Source: Neelides folsomi
Lineage: Eukaryota; Arthropoda; Collembola; Neelipleona; Neelidae
Assembly: GCA_034687125.1 (NCBI GenBank)
Contig: JAQGBZ010000256.1
Location: forward strand, 25,996-89,995
Reading direction: 5' to 3'
Length of the DNA: 64,000 nt
The notes below the pieces were generated by a model. The model was not told the DNA's origin. It did not search any database and worked only from the letters and a program-made list of their open reading frames with translations. A program made the position numbers and the translations under genes. Shown one piece after another: positions 37,741 through 51,278 of the stretch (position 1 is the first letter of the stretch; each line of letters begins with the position of its first letter).

Positions 37741-40147
37741 TCACCTCGTGTAACCAATGACATTTTTTCAAATGAAGCTTATTCGATCATGCGCTTGTAA
37801 AATAAATTAAATTCCAATCATTCACTGTCTAATAAGTATTTTATTTATATTTTATTTTAATATTACTTACAACTTATTATACTTGTTATTTAGATTAATA
37901 CTGACAAATAAGATATAATTGCAGTATTACAAAATACATCTTGAATAAATATTAATTAATATTTTCTTGTATGAATTACCGTTGTAAGGTAATTTTAGTA
38001 GGTTTTTATACCTTTTAAAGTTTTACATAGAGCTGACTCTTATGCTTAAAATGAACGTTATCCAAGGAATAGAAATGCGAGTTGAGCGTTCACTACCCGA
38101 GAAAGTTGGAAACTTTTTCGGGGATCCGAATAGAATCGTTTCTCATCCACCAGAGTTCGGTTCAACGTTTCCCTTCACAATTTCAATCAAGACATCATCG
38201 CTTCATGCAAACTCACAGTCGGTTACATTTTCGCTCACAACCATTAACTAAGTAATACAGTATTAAGTACTTACCTGAAACGACCATTCTTGACATATAT
38301 TACCATGCATTATTAATATAATCATGTTCTTATGTTCAACCTTTATAATCTAATTAAGAATTCAGTCGTTTTACATACAGGTGTATAAAATAAAAAATGT
38401 TCAATATTTTTACTATTGATTGATAGCATTCTTTATTGCATATTTGATGAAATTGTACCTGAGTGAAAGGAAACTTGAAAAGTTTGATCTCGTGACATGA
38501 AACAAAATATGTTGTTAATAAATATTACAACCAATTTCATTACTTGGGTTTGCCCTAACCATTATTGGATATTAAGGTTATTGACTTTTTGGCACACCTG
38601 CCGTAAACCGTTTCCGGGAATTGTAAGATTCCTTTCTCTTTCTACTTTCCATTGGAAAGGGTGGAAAAGTGTTGTTGTCTCGAACCCAAACATTTTGACA
38701 CAAGGATGAATGTGTGGGCTGATCCTTTCCTCTGACACACTTTCCTCGTTATGAATTCATGTGTCCTCCCATTCACTCCGTCTCATATTTTGGCAAGAGA
38801 GAAGGCCGGCAGTTGTCAATCAACTTCTCACTCATGGCCCCGATTTCCACTATTAATACTTCCACTAGCCCTGCTCTTAATATTCATCCATTACATTATT
38901 GTTCACTTTGTCTAATAACTTTCGCTTCTTTAATGTTTTCCCAACCATGCATTTTACGCTCATTTGTAAAAATAGTACACATTTTAATGTAATTTGATGT
39001 TGGTTAATTTTATTCAATAGAAGTCATTAAGTAACTTTTGATTATTCGACATTAATTATTAACAAAAGTAAACATACACTTACTTATGTAAGGATAATAA
39101 CTAATTAATATTTTTCTTGTTTACTAATTAATAGTTTTAATTAAGCAATTTGAAATAAAATATCTATTACATACATAATAGGTCTATTTATAAAATGCTG
39201 AAATCAATCATTTAAAAGCTAAATATGTCATTAAGTTTTATAAGGAAGTTCAATTGGTACATTTACATTTTCATTAGAGTAAATAAATATTTGGTTTCAC
39301 GTTTTCTTAAGATTCATTTAAAGTAGAAGGAGAGTGGTGCGGAAGTTGTTGGAGACCGCGTCTTTCTTTTCGATGTGAAAAGGGAGAAAGAAGGAAAAGC
39401 TTTCAAATGACGGAAGTAAATGTTTGTTTAGAGTTCTTACTTACAATATTGCATCAAATATGTATTTTTTATTTAAGCCCGATGACGGCTAATCCAATGT
39501 GCTTCTTGCATAACACAATGGCGTAGTCTACAATATGTACATACATAAATTTACATAAAAAAGCGTTTTGCATTATTAATAAATTATAATGCATACAAAA
39601 GTAAATAATAATATCTCAATATTTCATAGAACTAATCTGTATGCGGTAATGTAATTTTTTTGCATGATTGATTTATTTTTTAAAATTAAAGTTTTTTAAT
39701 TTAAGAAACATTATTCACTAGAATTTGTCTATCATTTCCTAAACCGAATTGGGTAGTTTGACTCTGACTAATGAAGTAGTTTTAAGAATTCTTTTGACGT
39801 AAGTCAAAATCACATGGTCCACTAATAAGTAAACACTAAGCACCTTATGACAGTTAATACCCAAAAGTTACAAAAATTAGTCATCGTTGGTTCTTGTGGT
39901 TCTAAATGTCTGTAAGAAGATCCCAAAACTTCCTATTCATAATGTTTATGTTTATCATGTGGATTTTTGCTTTTTTGAGTTCTTGATCTTTAATTGATTT
40001 GCGTTAATTACTCGTATAATATCGAAAAATAGAATTTGTGTTTGTTACACTCCATGCTGAACTCTACAAACATCAAAAAAGCAATCCAATCCAAAAGGTA
40101 AACATGCTGAATATGATGAGTGACGAACCCAAAGTATTTTGACCAAC

Positions 40148-40169
40148 TCCCACGCGTCCAAGCGTGGGA
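40148..40169. repeat. Short perfect hairpin
   Basis: TCCCACGC and GCGTGGGA form an 8-base GC-rich stem around a 6-base loop, unusual in this AT-rich stretch. Confidence 0.4.
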
Positions 40170-41361
40170 TTCGAGTGGTTTAAATATAACTACATAAATA
40201 AAATAATTCTTTATAAGTAAATAGTAAAAGTATATGTATGGTATTGATATAAATATGACAAAATGTGACACTTTGATCTTTTAAAATATTTATAAATAAA
40301 TATGAAGTAAATTGCGTCCATTGTTTTAAATCAAAGTTGAGAAATCTCGTAAAATAATTGAACAAAAACTTGATAGATCGTGGCTGTTATAATAGATAAT
40401 GTAATGTGCTTAAATTGCCAATTTACATGTTAATCCAACGATTAATGTTTTCTAGTGAACCAAATGATTTACTTTCACACTATAATGACAATACAGATCA
40501 TCAGGATTTTCTGACTTGGAACTTTTGAGCTCATGAGCTTTTGACTCATGTGGGCGTCTATGACATCATTTCCTGTCATCATTATTAGTTATGTAAACGA
40601 ATCGGGCAATTCTCCTGAGAAATTTTGAAATCGAAGATTTATTAGAGCTATCTGTAATAAATACAAATTTTAACCTAATTGTTAGCAAATATCATGTGCA
40701 CATGATATTTATTTATAAAATATATTATTTTAATTGATTGGAATAATGTAAAATTAATATTAATATAGTCAGTAGTCAAAGTGTAGTTTTGAGGACAATG
40801 ATAAATCTAAGGTACTTATATGAATCTAATGGATAAATCTAATGTCGAATTGTTGACCAAATAGGATCTTTGAAAATCGATGTTGGTAAACCATTTTTAA
40901 TTAATGGTGGCCATTATAAGAATGAGTAAACATAATGAAAGCAATTAAATGAGAACAAGGAAAAGGTGACACAAAATGACGTATACTCCCTCTAATTGAT
41001 TATTTATACTTTACACTACAAAACACTTTCGCTACACCATCTAACTAACTATACATCACTGATAATGTCTATTTATCTATCAGTACTTTATCTCTACTAC
41101 ATACAAGCTAAATACATAAATGGTATAAGAAAGAAGAAAAGAGAAAGTGGAATTCATTGGATAAACTCAATTCCTGTCAAATTGATTTCTGGGCCACGCT
41201 AACAATGGGAAGAAGATATGAGGTGAGCAAATGTTCGTTATCTGAAAAAAGGGGAGCTTTTTCATTTTCAAGAGGAAATCATGTGGAAATTGTCAGAGGA
41301 GAACTTTTGAAAATAGTGAAAGCATACACCATTTGGAATGATATAATATTTGTATAAGGAT

Positions 41362-41398
41362 TATATGAACCCATACAGATACAGTATGGGTTCATATA
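41362..41398. repeat. Perfect 15-base-pair hairpin
   Basis: TATATGAACCCATAC (41362-41376) and GTATGGGTTCATATA (41384-41398) are exact inverted copies around a 7-base loop. Confidence 0.6.
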
Positions 41399-42461
41399 TA
41401 CCATATGTAATTCTTCTTCACGTTCCAACACTTCGTCCAGGAAGAATCCACTTCCCATATTGTCAAGTAATAAAATTCAGATTCTTTAGCTTTACTTATT
41501 TGACATGTGCGTATGTAAACCTCATTTTCATTCTTCACATCTTTCATTTTCATGAAAAATGTTCATCTCGTATATTGTAACCTTAATTCTAAAAGAGCTG
41601 CTGTCTTTCTCTTCTCATTTCCGATTGTTAAGTGCTTTCTCAAAAATATTTAGGCTTAAAAATTAAGCCAAAAAGTCTTTGGGAAAGATAAAATGAGGCT
41701 TCAAATTCAATTTATTCCTCCCACACTTGGAGTATACAAGATCTATCTAATGATTAGATTATAATCTCTTTATTTTCTAAGCTCCATCACCGCAAGCTTA
41801 TTAGAAATTTATTCTTAAATTTCTATATTTGGCTTGTGCTTGGCTGTAAAGATCCTCAATGTTGAGCTTCTTTGGACAAGGGTGAAACATCAAATATCAA
41901 ATCCCTCTTACTTTTTTCACACCAAACAAATATAATTTTCCTTTCGGATTTGAGCATTGAAATATTTATTTATATTTTTTCTAAATTTTGAGTGTATACG
42001 TATACAGTCTACACAAGCAAATAGGATCAGTCAACAATGCCAAATAAAACAGATTATGCCATCAGAAAAGAAATTTCAGATGGCTACTCGAAAGGATTTT
42101 TTTAATACAGTTGATAAAATAACGTGATTTCGTCCTACGCAAATATTTAGAAAACATTTTTTGTAATCTTAAATGCTTTTCCACACACTCAAACCAATTA
42201 TTACTAGAAATCATCAAATCACATAAAATACAATATCTAATAATTTGTATAATTTTCACTCTTCAAGTTTGAATTTTTTTTCGATTTATTGCTACTTTTT
42301 AATGAATTAAAAAGGAAATATTTTAAATTAAATAATACCATTAAGGATACTTAATTAAGGTTTCAAATATTATAAATCAACAATACCATTAAGAATAATA
42401 AAATCCTGTAGATTATAATTTTAAATGCCTATGTTTTATTGATGTATTTTTCTACATAAAT

Positions 42462-42537
42462 CAGGGTGGGCCATAAGTATCTTTCTTTTTTATACTATTG
42501 TTTATTTAAAAAAGAAAGGTACTTAAGGCCCACCCTG
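42462..42537. mobile_element. 76-base palindromic MITE upstream of CRHBP
   Basis: Arms CAGGGTGGGCCATAAGTATC and (reverse complement) CAGGGTGGGCCTTAAGTACC pair over about 30 bases. The flanks are AT and TA. It lies about 330 bases upstream of the CRHBP TATA box. Confidence 0.6.
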
Positions 42538-42796
42538 TATAATGTGGTATATGAATAAGTAGCATATTGTAATGGCATAGCTAGGATGTTAAACATCCCT
42601 TCAAATTAGAATGTATAAAATCACAAGGAAATGTCTTACATTTAGCGAGTAAAACAAACCTTGATAAAAGCTGTCAATAAAGTCTGTGCCAGGGAGAAGT
42701 TTTCTAATGAAAGTAAAAGTAAACCAAGGAAAGTCGCGGCGCAAAGAACGTTTCTCTGATCCTCCTACTTCGGGGCGGCCAAGCCGCATTGAAGGC

Positions 42797-42804
42797 TATA
42801 TAAA
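42797..42804 (+). promoter_or_regulatory. TATA box of CRHBP
   Basis: TATATAAA, with a GC-rich block just upstream (42730-42790). A start site about 30 bases on would fall near the TCACAGTT at 42831. The coding ATG is at 42972. Confidence 0.65.
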
Positions 42805-42812
42805 TCCAAACT

Positions 42813-42851
42813 TCAGGCTCTTTTAGTCTCTCACAGTTCACAAGAGCCTGA
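42813..42851 (+). promoter_or_regulatory. Hairpin at the predicted CRHBP transcription start
   Basis: TCAGGCTCTT (42813-42822) and AAGAGCCTGA (42842-42851) are exact 10-base inverted repeats separated by 19 bases. They straddle the expected start site. Confidence 0.45.
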
Positions 42852-42971
42852 GTAGGAAACATTTCCCGTTCAATCCCCCCATTAAAATATTACTCCAATA
42901 TTCATAATTATTTACACTCATTATTTCTATTGTTAGAAAGAGACTCAAGTTGATAAATATTTCAATTCAAA

Positions 42972-45900
42972 ATGTGTTCTCAAATATTTAAGATTTTCAT
43001 CTTCACAATTATTTCTCTCTCGTCGAGCTATTTTGTGTCGGCATCTCCAGCATCTCATTACTTGGAAGAGGCAAGTTAAAAGCTTTTACTAATGAATACT
43101 ACCACATAAATAATAACAAGTTGTTGTTTATGTATATTAATAAGCGCTCCATTATCTTTTTTAACAGTAAATTATTTATTAGAATGCATCTTAAATCCAT
43201 CAGTTTTCATCTCATCTCAATGTACTGACTGTACTACCATGTACAGATATTACAAAACCCATAATAAGATAATATTCCTCCGATCAAACAACTAAAGATT
43301 GTTTTAATTAACTTTTTGTATTAAAACACTTTACATTTATTTAATCCTTAAGTAATCGGAAATTACATAAATGCAAACATTACGAAGTTACTTATACATA
43401 ATAAACAAGCCCATAGAATTTTTTGCTGTAGTAATACCTTTGTGTAAATTTACATAAATACTTTGCATAAAATCTTTAGATCTATCATTAAAATACAAGC
43501 TCGTACAAAAGCTACTCGAATTTGTGCTACAGGAAATATTTACATTCCATACACCCGATTTACACATGTACATAAATAGAGTAGATTCCAAGAGTTGCAG
43601 AGAAGAATTCTCAGCCTAAAACACTTCCATATCAGTGAGCCGAGAAAAAATTCACTTTTATTTTCAAATTCAATTATGAGAATTCTTAGCGAAAGAAAAG
43701 AGGAGAATTTCAGTTATTTTTCAATTTCCTCTTTCAACCTCCGCTCACTCCTAAAATTCTAAATGTATTAATCTCCATTTCCTTGTAAAAGTAGGAAGGT
43801 AAAAACACAAAAAAGATTAAATGAATTACTTTCCACTCTTCCGTTGACACAATTTCTTGAAATTCCCTATCAAATAATGTTCGGTTTATTTTATCTTTGT
43901 CCCTATCTTCATGGTACACTTAAGTATGCCTATTGTTTAGATCTTGTTCAGAACAGATTTACATAGAAAAATATGATGTATTCAAATGGCAGATTTATTC
44001 GATAGTATATTATATACTGTAAATATTTATTTACTTAATTCATGAGTATCAAGAGATCATGAAAGGAAGTTTAGTTTATGTCGTGGGAAATAATATATAA
44101 TAAAATGGCTATACAAACCTCTTCATATATAGTGATTCATGATACGTGCCACTTGTTGATTTCAAATGATCAATAATTATTACTAAATTAAACTCAGTCC
44201 GCAATGGCCGCATGAAGTTCGATCGTCATAATTGCATAATGCATTAATATGTGTAATTTAACTTTTATTTGCTAGGTCAAACGCACAATCAAATAAACCA
44301 TCCGTTGTAAACCGTTTACAAAAACATGCGTTTAAACATAAGTACTCTATAAGATATTGATTTGCATTTGCATTACAATGACCAATTACCATAAACAATT
44401 TGACCATTTTATGAGTTAAGTTACTGTCCATTGACACGAAATTTTGTTTGAGAATTGAACGGAAGATATTTATTATGTAGCTTACTAAACTATATTCAGT
44501 ACGGATAAATTGCAGTAGATAAATTGTAGTAGTTGGTGAAAGAAGAAACAGATCAGATTTAAGCTTTATTTTATGGCAAATACTTCAACGAGTAATAATT
44601 CTCAATTTCAATGGTCAATTACATTCTGCCTTTGTAGTTATGCCCAGTTATGCCTAGGTTAGATAAATTGTAGGAGAAGAGAATTAATACTAATATAATG
44701 TAAGTATAAGTGGATCGATAGTAAAATTAAATGTTATTGACACTTTGTAGGACAGCTAAATAAATATTTCCTTGATTGGGTTTTATTAAATTCAATAACT
44801 CGATGGATGAAGATATTAAATTATCAACATAGGTATTTACTTTGGATTCAGAATCCAATGTTTTAATATTAAAATTCAATTCCCTACCTGTATATATTAG
44901 TATTTGTTCTACAGTATTATTTTGATAATTTAATCTTGGCAAAATAGATTTTATATTTATCAGAAATATAATAAGCTTCATCAAAAGGATAATACTACTA
45001 CATAAATGTATTTATGGCCAATGATTTTCTAATTTTACGCTTCTAAATTTTCATTCAAAATCATAATCCAATCTTCACAAATACGCTTGGGAATCAATTT
45101 TGTCTTACAAACCCGCAGACATCTCATCTCATTATAAATGTATAGAATACAGATAGAATATATAGTAGATCTCTAGCATGAAGGAATTTATATAATAATC
45201 ATACGCGTTTCGCTACATTAACCATTAAAGGACTATAAATTGCTTTATGATTATGAATTATAACTCAATCCACATTTTGCTTGAAAACAAGGCAAGTTGT
45301 ATATTATCTGAAGCATCTAATTATTTGCTTCTCCAACCAGCATTGTGATAATGGTAATAATTGAATGAGCAAAGCATTAGTGGAGATGAGGATTAAGTGA
45401 TGAGGGAGATAGTGAAATTCCTTTTCAATTTCAGTCTCATCATGGCCTGGATTCATCGGATATTGAACGACAAGTTGTGGCAATACAAGGAGAGAAAATT
45501 CACCATCATCGCAAACCCGAACCTGAAGTTCCAGCCGAAGTTCCAGCCTGGAAGCCTAAAAATACATTCCATGTTATTGGAGGTAAAAGATCATTGACCA
45601 ATCTCTTTGATGTTATTTCAAATCTTATGTCAGTAACAGTCATTTGACCCCAAATTGATTCATTCCCAATTGAAACTAATACTAGGTAAAACAGGTAAAA
45701 TAAATATATTATGTAAAATCCATAAGTTTTTGAACAAAAATAACCCTTTTTATGTAATATTATGCCAATAGGCCAATACTTGTACTTAAGTATACCACAA
45801 GTAAATATTTACATAAAAGATAAAAAGTCAAAACTTCTCAATTTTTCAAAAGAAATGTTCAATGGGGAATAAAACTTGACATTTGTAACTTATGCGGAGG

Positions 45901-48900
45901 ATTTTTAAGTGGAGTTATGTAAGAATTCTCAATGAGGTTAGAAAAATGTAAGAAATGGAATTAAATGGCAACATTTTGAATTTTATGCAGAATGTGTGAT
46001 GATGTCGATGGATGAAGGCGTTTATCACTATAAATCTCGGGGATCATCAGACACGTGCGGGCTTTACTTGGTTGCAGATCCAGACAAATCAATCATCGTT
46101 ACTGTTGATTACCTCAACGCACCTTGTCAAACTCTGGCTCTTATAAGCGTAAGCCAATTTAAATTTTCTAACGTAATTTAAAAAAATTTCTCATCCCTTA
46201 ACTAATAAACTTTTTAAGCCGAGGGCGAAATGAAGAATTTTAATTTTGAGTTGAAAAATAGTAAAAGTGAGGCATATTTTATGAAGTATGATATACGGGC
46301 ATAACTTGCTAGTAAAGTATTTTTACGTCTTGTGGTGTTCTTGTGGAATCTCTTCTTATTCATAGCTATTAAAAATTTTATCGTTAATTATTGATCTTAT
46401 ATTTTAACGTTTAAACTTAATTAACTCTTTTCAATTTTCTTGGTTATTTCAGTTAAGGAAGGTTCAGATGTTAATGCTCACAAAATTATTTAGTATTCGT
46501 AATTTAAAGCCTCCAGAAGAGATTATATTTTATGTACTTTCCCTATTCTCCTTTCTAAATTTATGAAAGTGGCCAAACTTTTGGTTTAAATTAGCCTCTT
46601 TGTATTTGCATTGAGGTTTGGCTAAAAGGTCTTCATTAAAGATGAAAATGAAGAGTTCTTTCTATGGTTTATAAGAAATCCTAACTTCGTTAAACTTTCA
46701 AGGGTGAACATACAGTTAATTTATTCGAAATCATGCACATTATTTTTTTTCTATTTTAACTATGAACTTTTTTAATCTTTCATTAGATAAAATCATATAC
46801 AAAAATCCTAAAGCCTAAAGAATAATTAGAATAATTACATTTAAGTAGATTATTTTCTAACTACATATTTAATCATAATTCCCACATGAAATTTAACACG
46901 AAGAATAATGTAACAAGTTTTAGTCCAAAAATATCCCTTTGAAGTCAATGGATAAACCCATATAAAATATAACTGTGAGGGAATTTGCATATAGATGAGA
47001 TCATTTGGAGAAGGCTCTGTACATTTAAATTTATTCATTTTTTCCTCTCGGTTCATCTTGAATGGGGGAAGTCATTCAGATCCCTCGGGGTATTTATTGA
47101 ATGAAAGTTGAATTCTCAAAGGAGACAGGAAAAATGAAGAAGTTAATATTTTTATAATCGGGTGGAGGTATTGGCAATGACGTGGGCGTTGATGGAGATG
47201 TCAAAAGGAGATTGAGTTATCATTTGGCAGAGTGAAATAGATGTCTTTCTTTTAAATCTCGTAGGTGGTCGATGGGTGGGAATTGAACGGCCAACTCTTC
47301 CCCAGCCCTGAAGATCACGAGAAGAATTTTGAGGATCGGTTCGATGAGATGTGTGGATCAAGGAAGCGAATGAAGCGAAGTTTCACCTCGTCCCAGAATG
47401 CAGCTTTGGTTCAATACCGACTCCCGGAGATCGGGCAAGGATTCACCGTCAGGGTTCAACATATACCAAATCCAAGACGTAAAGCATTTCATATTCATGA
47501 CACAATTGAAATGCACAATCGAAATATTGTCCCTTCAAATCCTTGCATAAATTCTGGATGGATTTGGGTAAGGGAATTGAGGAATTGACGTTTGTGTGAT
47601 TTTTGTAGCTTGCAATGTCCTGGTTCAGAATACTGAGGCCGTCTTCACTCTAGAGAATTATGGGCGACGAATCAACTGCAGCCTGACAACACTTTTTGAC
47701 GCAAAAATGCGAACGATTTATATGAGCACGGGATTACAAGGATCGAAAGTAAACATTCCCTCTTTCTCCCAACCTGGACTCCAAATTGAGACGTTGCACA
47801 AGGTACTCAATAATGTCAATATGGCCCATCTTCAATTTTTAAAACCAAGGACAGTCACTGGCCCATTTTCTTGTTGATTTTGAATTTAGATCTAGTTTAG
47901 ATTTAGTTTGTATAAGTACAAATAGGTTCGAGACAGTTGAAATAACTATATTATGCTTAGATTGAATTTTAAGCTAAATTGATCAGCATTATAATCAGAT
48001 TTATATTCACTATTAACATTAATGTAGGCTTATAGTCTCTTGATATTACTAGATTTGTTAGTAATTAGTAGAATCCTTAGTATGCATAATTAGAATACCA
48101 AATCACGAGAGCCGTAAAATAGGAAATTAAATGTAGTTATTTAGTTAATTAGTTTTGCTTAAAGATAAAAATGGCATTAAATCATTGGAACAAAACTGAC
48201 ATTAAGCTTTGTATTCGAAGCCGTAATAGTAAATGCTTTATAAACATTTGATATTTGCAGCAAAATAGTTAAAATACAGCAGTGGCAATAATTTTATTTC
48301 CTGAACACGCCAATAAAGAACAAAACTAACTTAAATAAATAAACAAAGAACAATAAAGAAGTATACAAAAGTACTTGTTATAAACAGTGATGTAAAATAT
48401 TACAAATTATGAGAAGTTACAACAAAAGTTGGATTTGATAATTTACATACTTGGTGGTAACAGACTTAACTTCCGACTTCCCCCACGCACTCCCGTCTTT
48501 AATTTTATTCTCACCGAAACTGGTTTCTGATAAGTTTGGTTCATGCCTAACATTAATCTACATACAATTTTTTTAAACAAAACCCATCTATGTGTCGGAA
48601 GTTAAGTCTGTTACCACTACGTATAAATTTTTGTCCAAGTCTTTCTCTGAAATATTGATTTTGGAGTATACCAAGTATGTATGGCACATATGGTACATTA
48701 GGTATTTAGCTTTTTTAATCTAAACATGGGCCTTTAATATTGAACATCAACTTTTGACATACCTTGAGTTCAATTGTCAAAATGGGAGTCCGTAAGAATT
48801 TTTATTGCCTCTCCACACTTAAGCACACATCGCACACTTATCTAAATGTGCTCCAAGAACTTTCTCTTTCACCACTTTGCCTTACATCTAAATAACAGGG

Positions 48901-51278
48901 TTCTATACAAATACTTCCTCTTCCCACACCATTTCAAATATTTATTTATTTCACTCCCCCAATTCTTTTAACAAACTACAAAAGAATTCCAAAATTTCCG
49001 GGCCCCTTTCATCAAATTTCAAAAGCGTCACCTTTCCCATACTTTCTTTGTCGTAGACGACTGGTTCTATTATTTATTATTTAAATACAGATCTGTGTCA
49101 AAGTTGAGTCTTATTTGTCTACTAGTTTTGTTTATTACCATTCAATACAACTTGAACGTTGCAAATTGTTCTTTTGTTAGAGACAATGGCCTTTTTCAAT
49201 AATGTTAAAAGTTAGGAAATCTTATATGGAAATTGATCACATGATCTCAACATTAATATTAATACAATTGCAATACAAAGAAAAAAATCTTATTTTTAAT
49301 TAATTATTAAGAAATTGTGTATTTTCCATTTTAATTGAGAACAAAATTACAATTTCTAATTTGTTAAACTTTGAATTTTTATAAAAAATGAAAAAATCTG
49401 GCTGAACTTTTTCAATCTTTTTTCTTTATATCTCTTCTGGACTGAAAAGAAATTAAAATCTAAAGTTCAAGCAGACAGTAAAGTTGTATGGCTTGGAAGA
49501 ATTTATCCTTGACTGTATAGAATAAGCAAGATAAACTATAGAATTGGTAATCAGATAGAAAACTTCAAGATGAGCTGAAGTTTGACTGGATTTTAATATT
49601 ATCAGATTTCAATAGAATTCACATTTTTAACTCCCACGCGTAAACTTTTAAACTTTAAAAGAATTTCCATTTTCTTATTAACGATGATTTGCAAAGTAAT
49701 ATGATGTACGTCTATGGATGAATAACTTAAAAGAATTTCAAGTACTTCTATGTACCATTAATATTATATGATATAAGTTAACTACTCGTATATAATAACA
49801 TTGCATTATATATAGTACAGTTATAAAATAATTCAATGTGGGATTTTATTAAGTCTGCATGATTTAAATGTTGTAATTTACCTAAATATGTATATTAGAA
49901 GTTATTGTACAAGATAATATCATAGATAATATGCAAATGTGGTCAATTTGTTATCCTAGAAGTTCTTAAAAGATACAAATAGCTTTGGAAAGCTCTTAAA
50001 CATTGATCAAATTCAACAGAATTTTCCTTAATTGGAGCAAAATGACTGAAAGAGAATTTCATTCATAAATTAATATTTTTTAGTATTAGAAGATAATTTC
50101 CTGGAAATAGTTGAAACAAATTTTCCAATCCCAATTAAAAGTTGATAGACCCAAATAGAAAACTTGAAAAATAATGAAAATTCACAATGATATTAAAAAA
50201 GTTTCAAATTCAGTAGACTAATTTTAAAACCGTTCAATGATAAAAGTAAAATCTAAAAATAAAAACATTAATCTGTCTGTCTATTACTTGATTTCTAATT
50301 TTGACTCATTACTCATTAATGACACATTAAATTAAAAATCACACCGATTGATTTAATGAACGTGATACACTCTTGCTTTTATTATCAACACTACTATGCT
50401 TATTGTATTGCCCTTTTGGAAATGTATTGTAGCATTGCTGTAAAATTTAGCAATTTGATTCGCTTATTATAAATTATGCTTCACTTTTTGCCTCAATGCT
50501 TTTATTAGTCAAAACACAATCTAATTAGTTAAATTTCGCAATTGAATTTTAGTGTGGAAAAATGGGTCTGACGGATTACGTCCAGATTGGTGGATCTTCG
50601 GGTTTAGATACTTCACAAATGGAAATTATAGAAGAGTTTTGCGGATATGATCCAAATCCTGGTAAGAGATTTGATTTATTAATCTTGTTAAGGAGCTTAA
50701 AACAATAATTATTCATTTAATTCAAACAAAGTAAATTATTAAGGGACAAAACCTAATTAATTCCCATTTGCATACATTATAATGAAGCGACTATTTGGGA
50801 TTCAAAGTATTCTCGTTTATTATTTCATTATAACTAATTGAGCAAATAGAATTAACATTGTTAGCCATCGGCACACGTGCGTGGGCTGTTAAATCAAATA
50901 TGCCTATTAACCATAATATAATAAGTAGATTTGCAACATTCAATTATAGTTAATAAAGATTTCTCCATTCATTCAATATTAATAAATAAAACATTTAAAG
51001 TAAAAAAATTAAGAAAAACAAATTAGAGTATTATAAAGATTAATTTACCATTAATAAATAATAATGATTTAATCAAACGCTCTCTTCAGATTCCATTATT
51101 GCTAAAATAACACCCTGAATTTTTTTATTTTGTAGCAAATTCGTTTACGACGATTTTTTGTGGAGTCACGACAGTCCGCCTCGTCTCCAGTGGAATGTAC
51201 CAAAATAAAATTGTCATCGAAGTTCTGAAGGCAGAGGAAGCTGACATTCTGAGTGCTAATTATTTTTGTGACCTCTGA
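42972..51278 (+). CDS. CRHBP: Corticotropin-releasing-hormone-binding protein
   Basis: Seven exons: 42972-43070, 45435-45582, 45991-46148, 47265-47478, 47609-47802, 50553-50661 and 51136-51278, giving 354 residues. CRHBP is a secreted glycoprotein that sequesters CRH-family peptides; the insect counterpart is thought to bind DH44-type diuretic hormone. A signal peptide (about 5-25) leads a His/Pro/Glu-rich linker with a duplicated EVPA unit. The homologous core starts at ECVMMSMDEG (about 83) and includes DTCGLYLVADPDK, VVDGWELNGQLFPSPEDH, PCNVLVQNTEAVF, NCSLT, a CGKMGLTDYVQIGGSSGLD stretch and a terminal CGVTTVRLVSSG. The conserved paired cysteines are present. Intron 1 (2.4 kb) appears to start with GC (GAG then GCAAGT) and contains a nested minus-strand gene. 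Intron 5 (2.75 kb) carries a MITE. Confidence 0.92.
43388..44981 (-). CDS. Possible nested antisense gene in CRHBP intron 1, unknown protein
   Basis: Three blocks, 44981-44744, 43918-43830 and 43615-43388, join by GT-AG introns (825 and 214 bases) with matching phases into 184 residues. The N-terminus MKLIIFLINIKSILP could be a short signal peptide. The middle is LDSESKVNTYVDNLISSSIE followed by an acidic-basic patch (YHEDRDKDKIN). The C-terminal block is Ser/Asn/Cys-rich with three cysteines and possible N-glycosylation sites (NRT near 93, NSS near 113, NIS near 135). Open stretches of about 75-80 codons are unexpected by chance at this AT content. No family is recognised. The first donor and acceptor are weak, so the model could be wrong in detail or the locus could be a relict. 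Confidence 0.42.
48450..48622. mobile_element. 173-base MITE with 28-base inverted ends in CRHBP intron 5
   Basis: The left end (48450-48477) and right end (48594-48622) share GTGGTAACAGACTTAACTTC in inverted orientation, followed by CGAC in both. The interior is unrelated to the palindromic CAGGGTG elements elsewhere in the window, so it represents a second family. Confidence 0.6.

Larger units (their letters stand above)
37741..42461. other. Long gene-poor region
   Basis: About 4.7 kb of AT-rich DNA between the small cysteine-rich gene and CRHBP. It contains two short perfect hairpins (listed separately). Open frames near 38042, 38497, 41157 and 42062 were examined and look like chance frames: no splice support and no recognisable composition. 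Confidence 0.45.

Noticed and set aside
40100-40200. tRNA-like TTCGA and hairpin
   Set aside because: No cloverleaf, acceptor stem or A-box could be drawn on either strand.
42062-42259. 65-codon Lys/Arg/Cys-containing minus-strand frame
   Set aside because: No start context, splice signal or recognisable family; length is within chance for the region.
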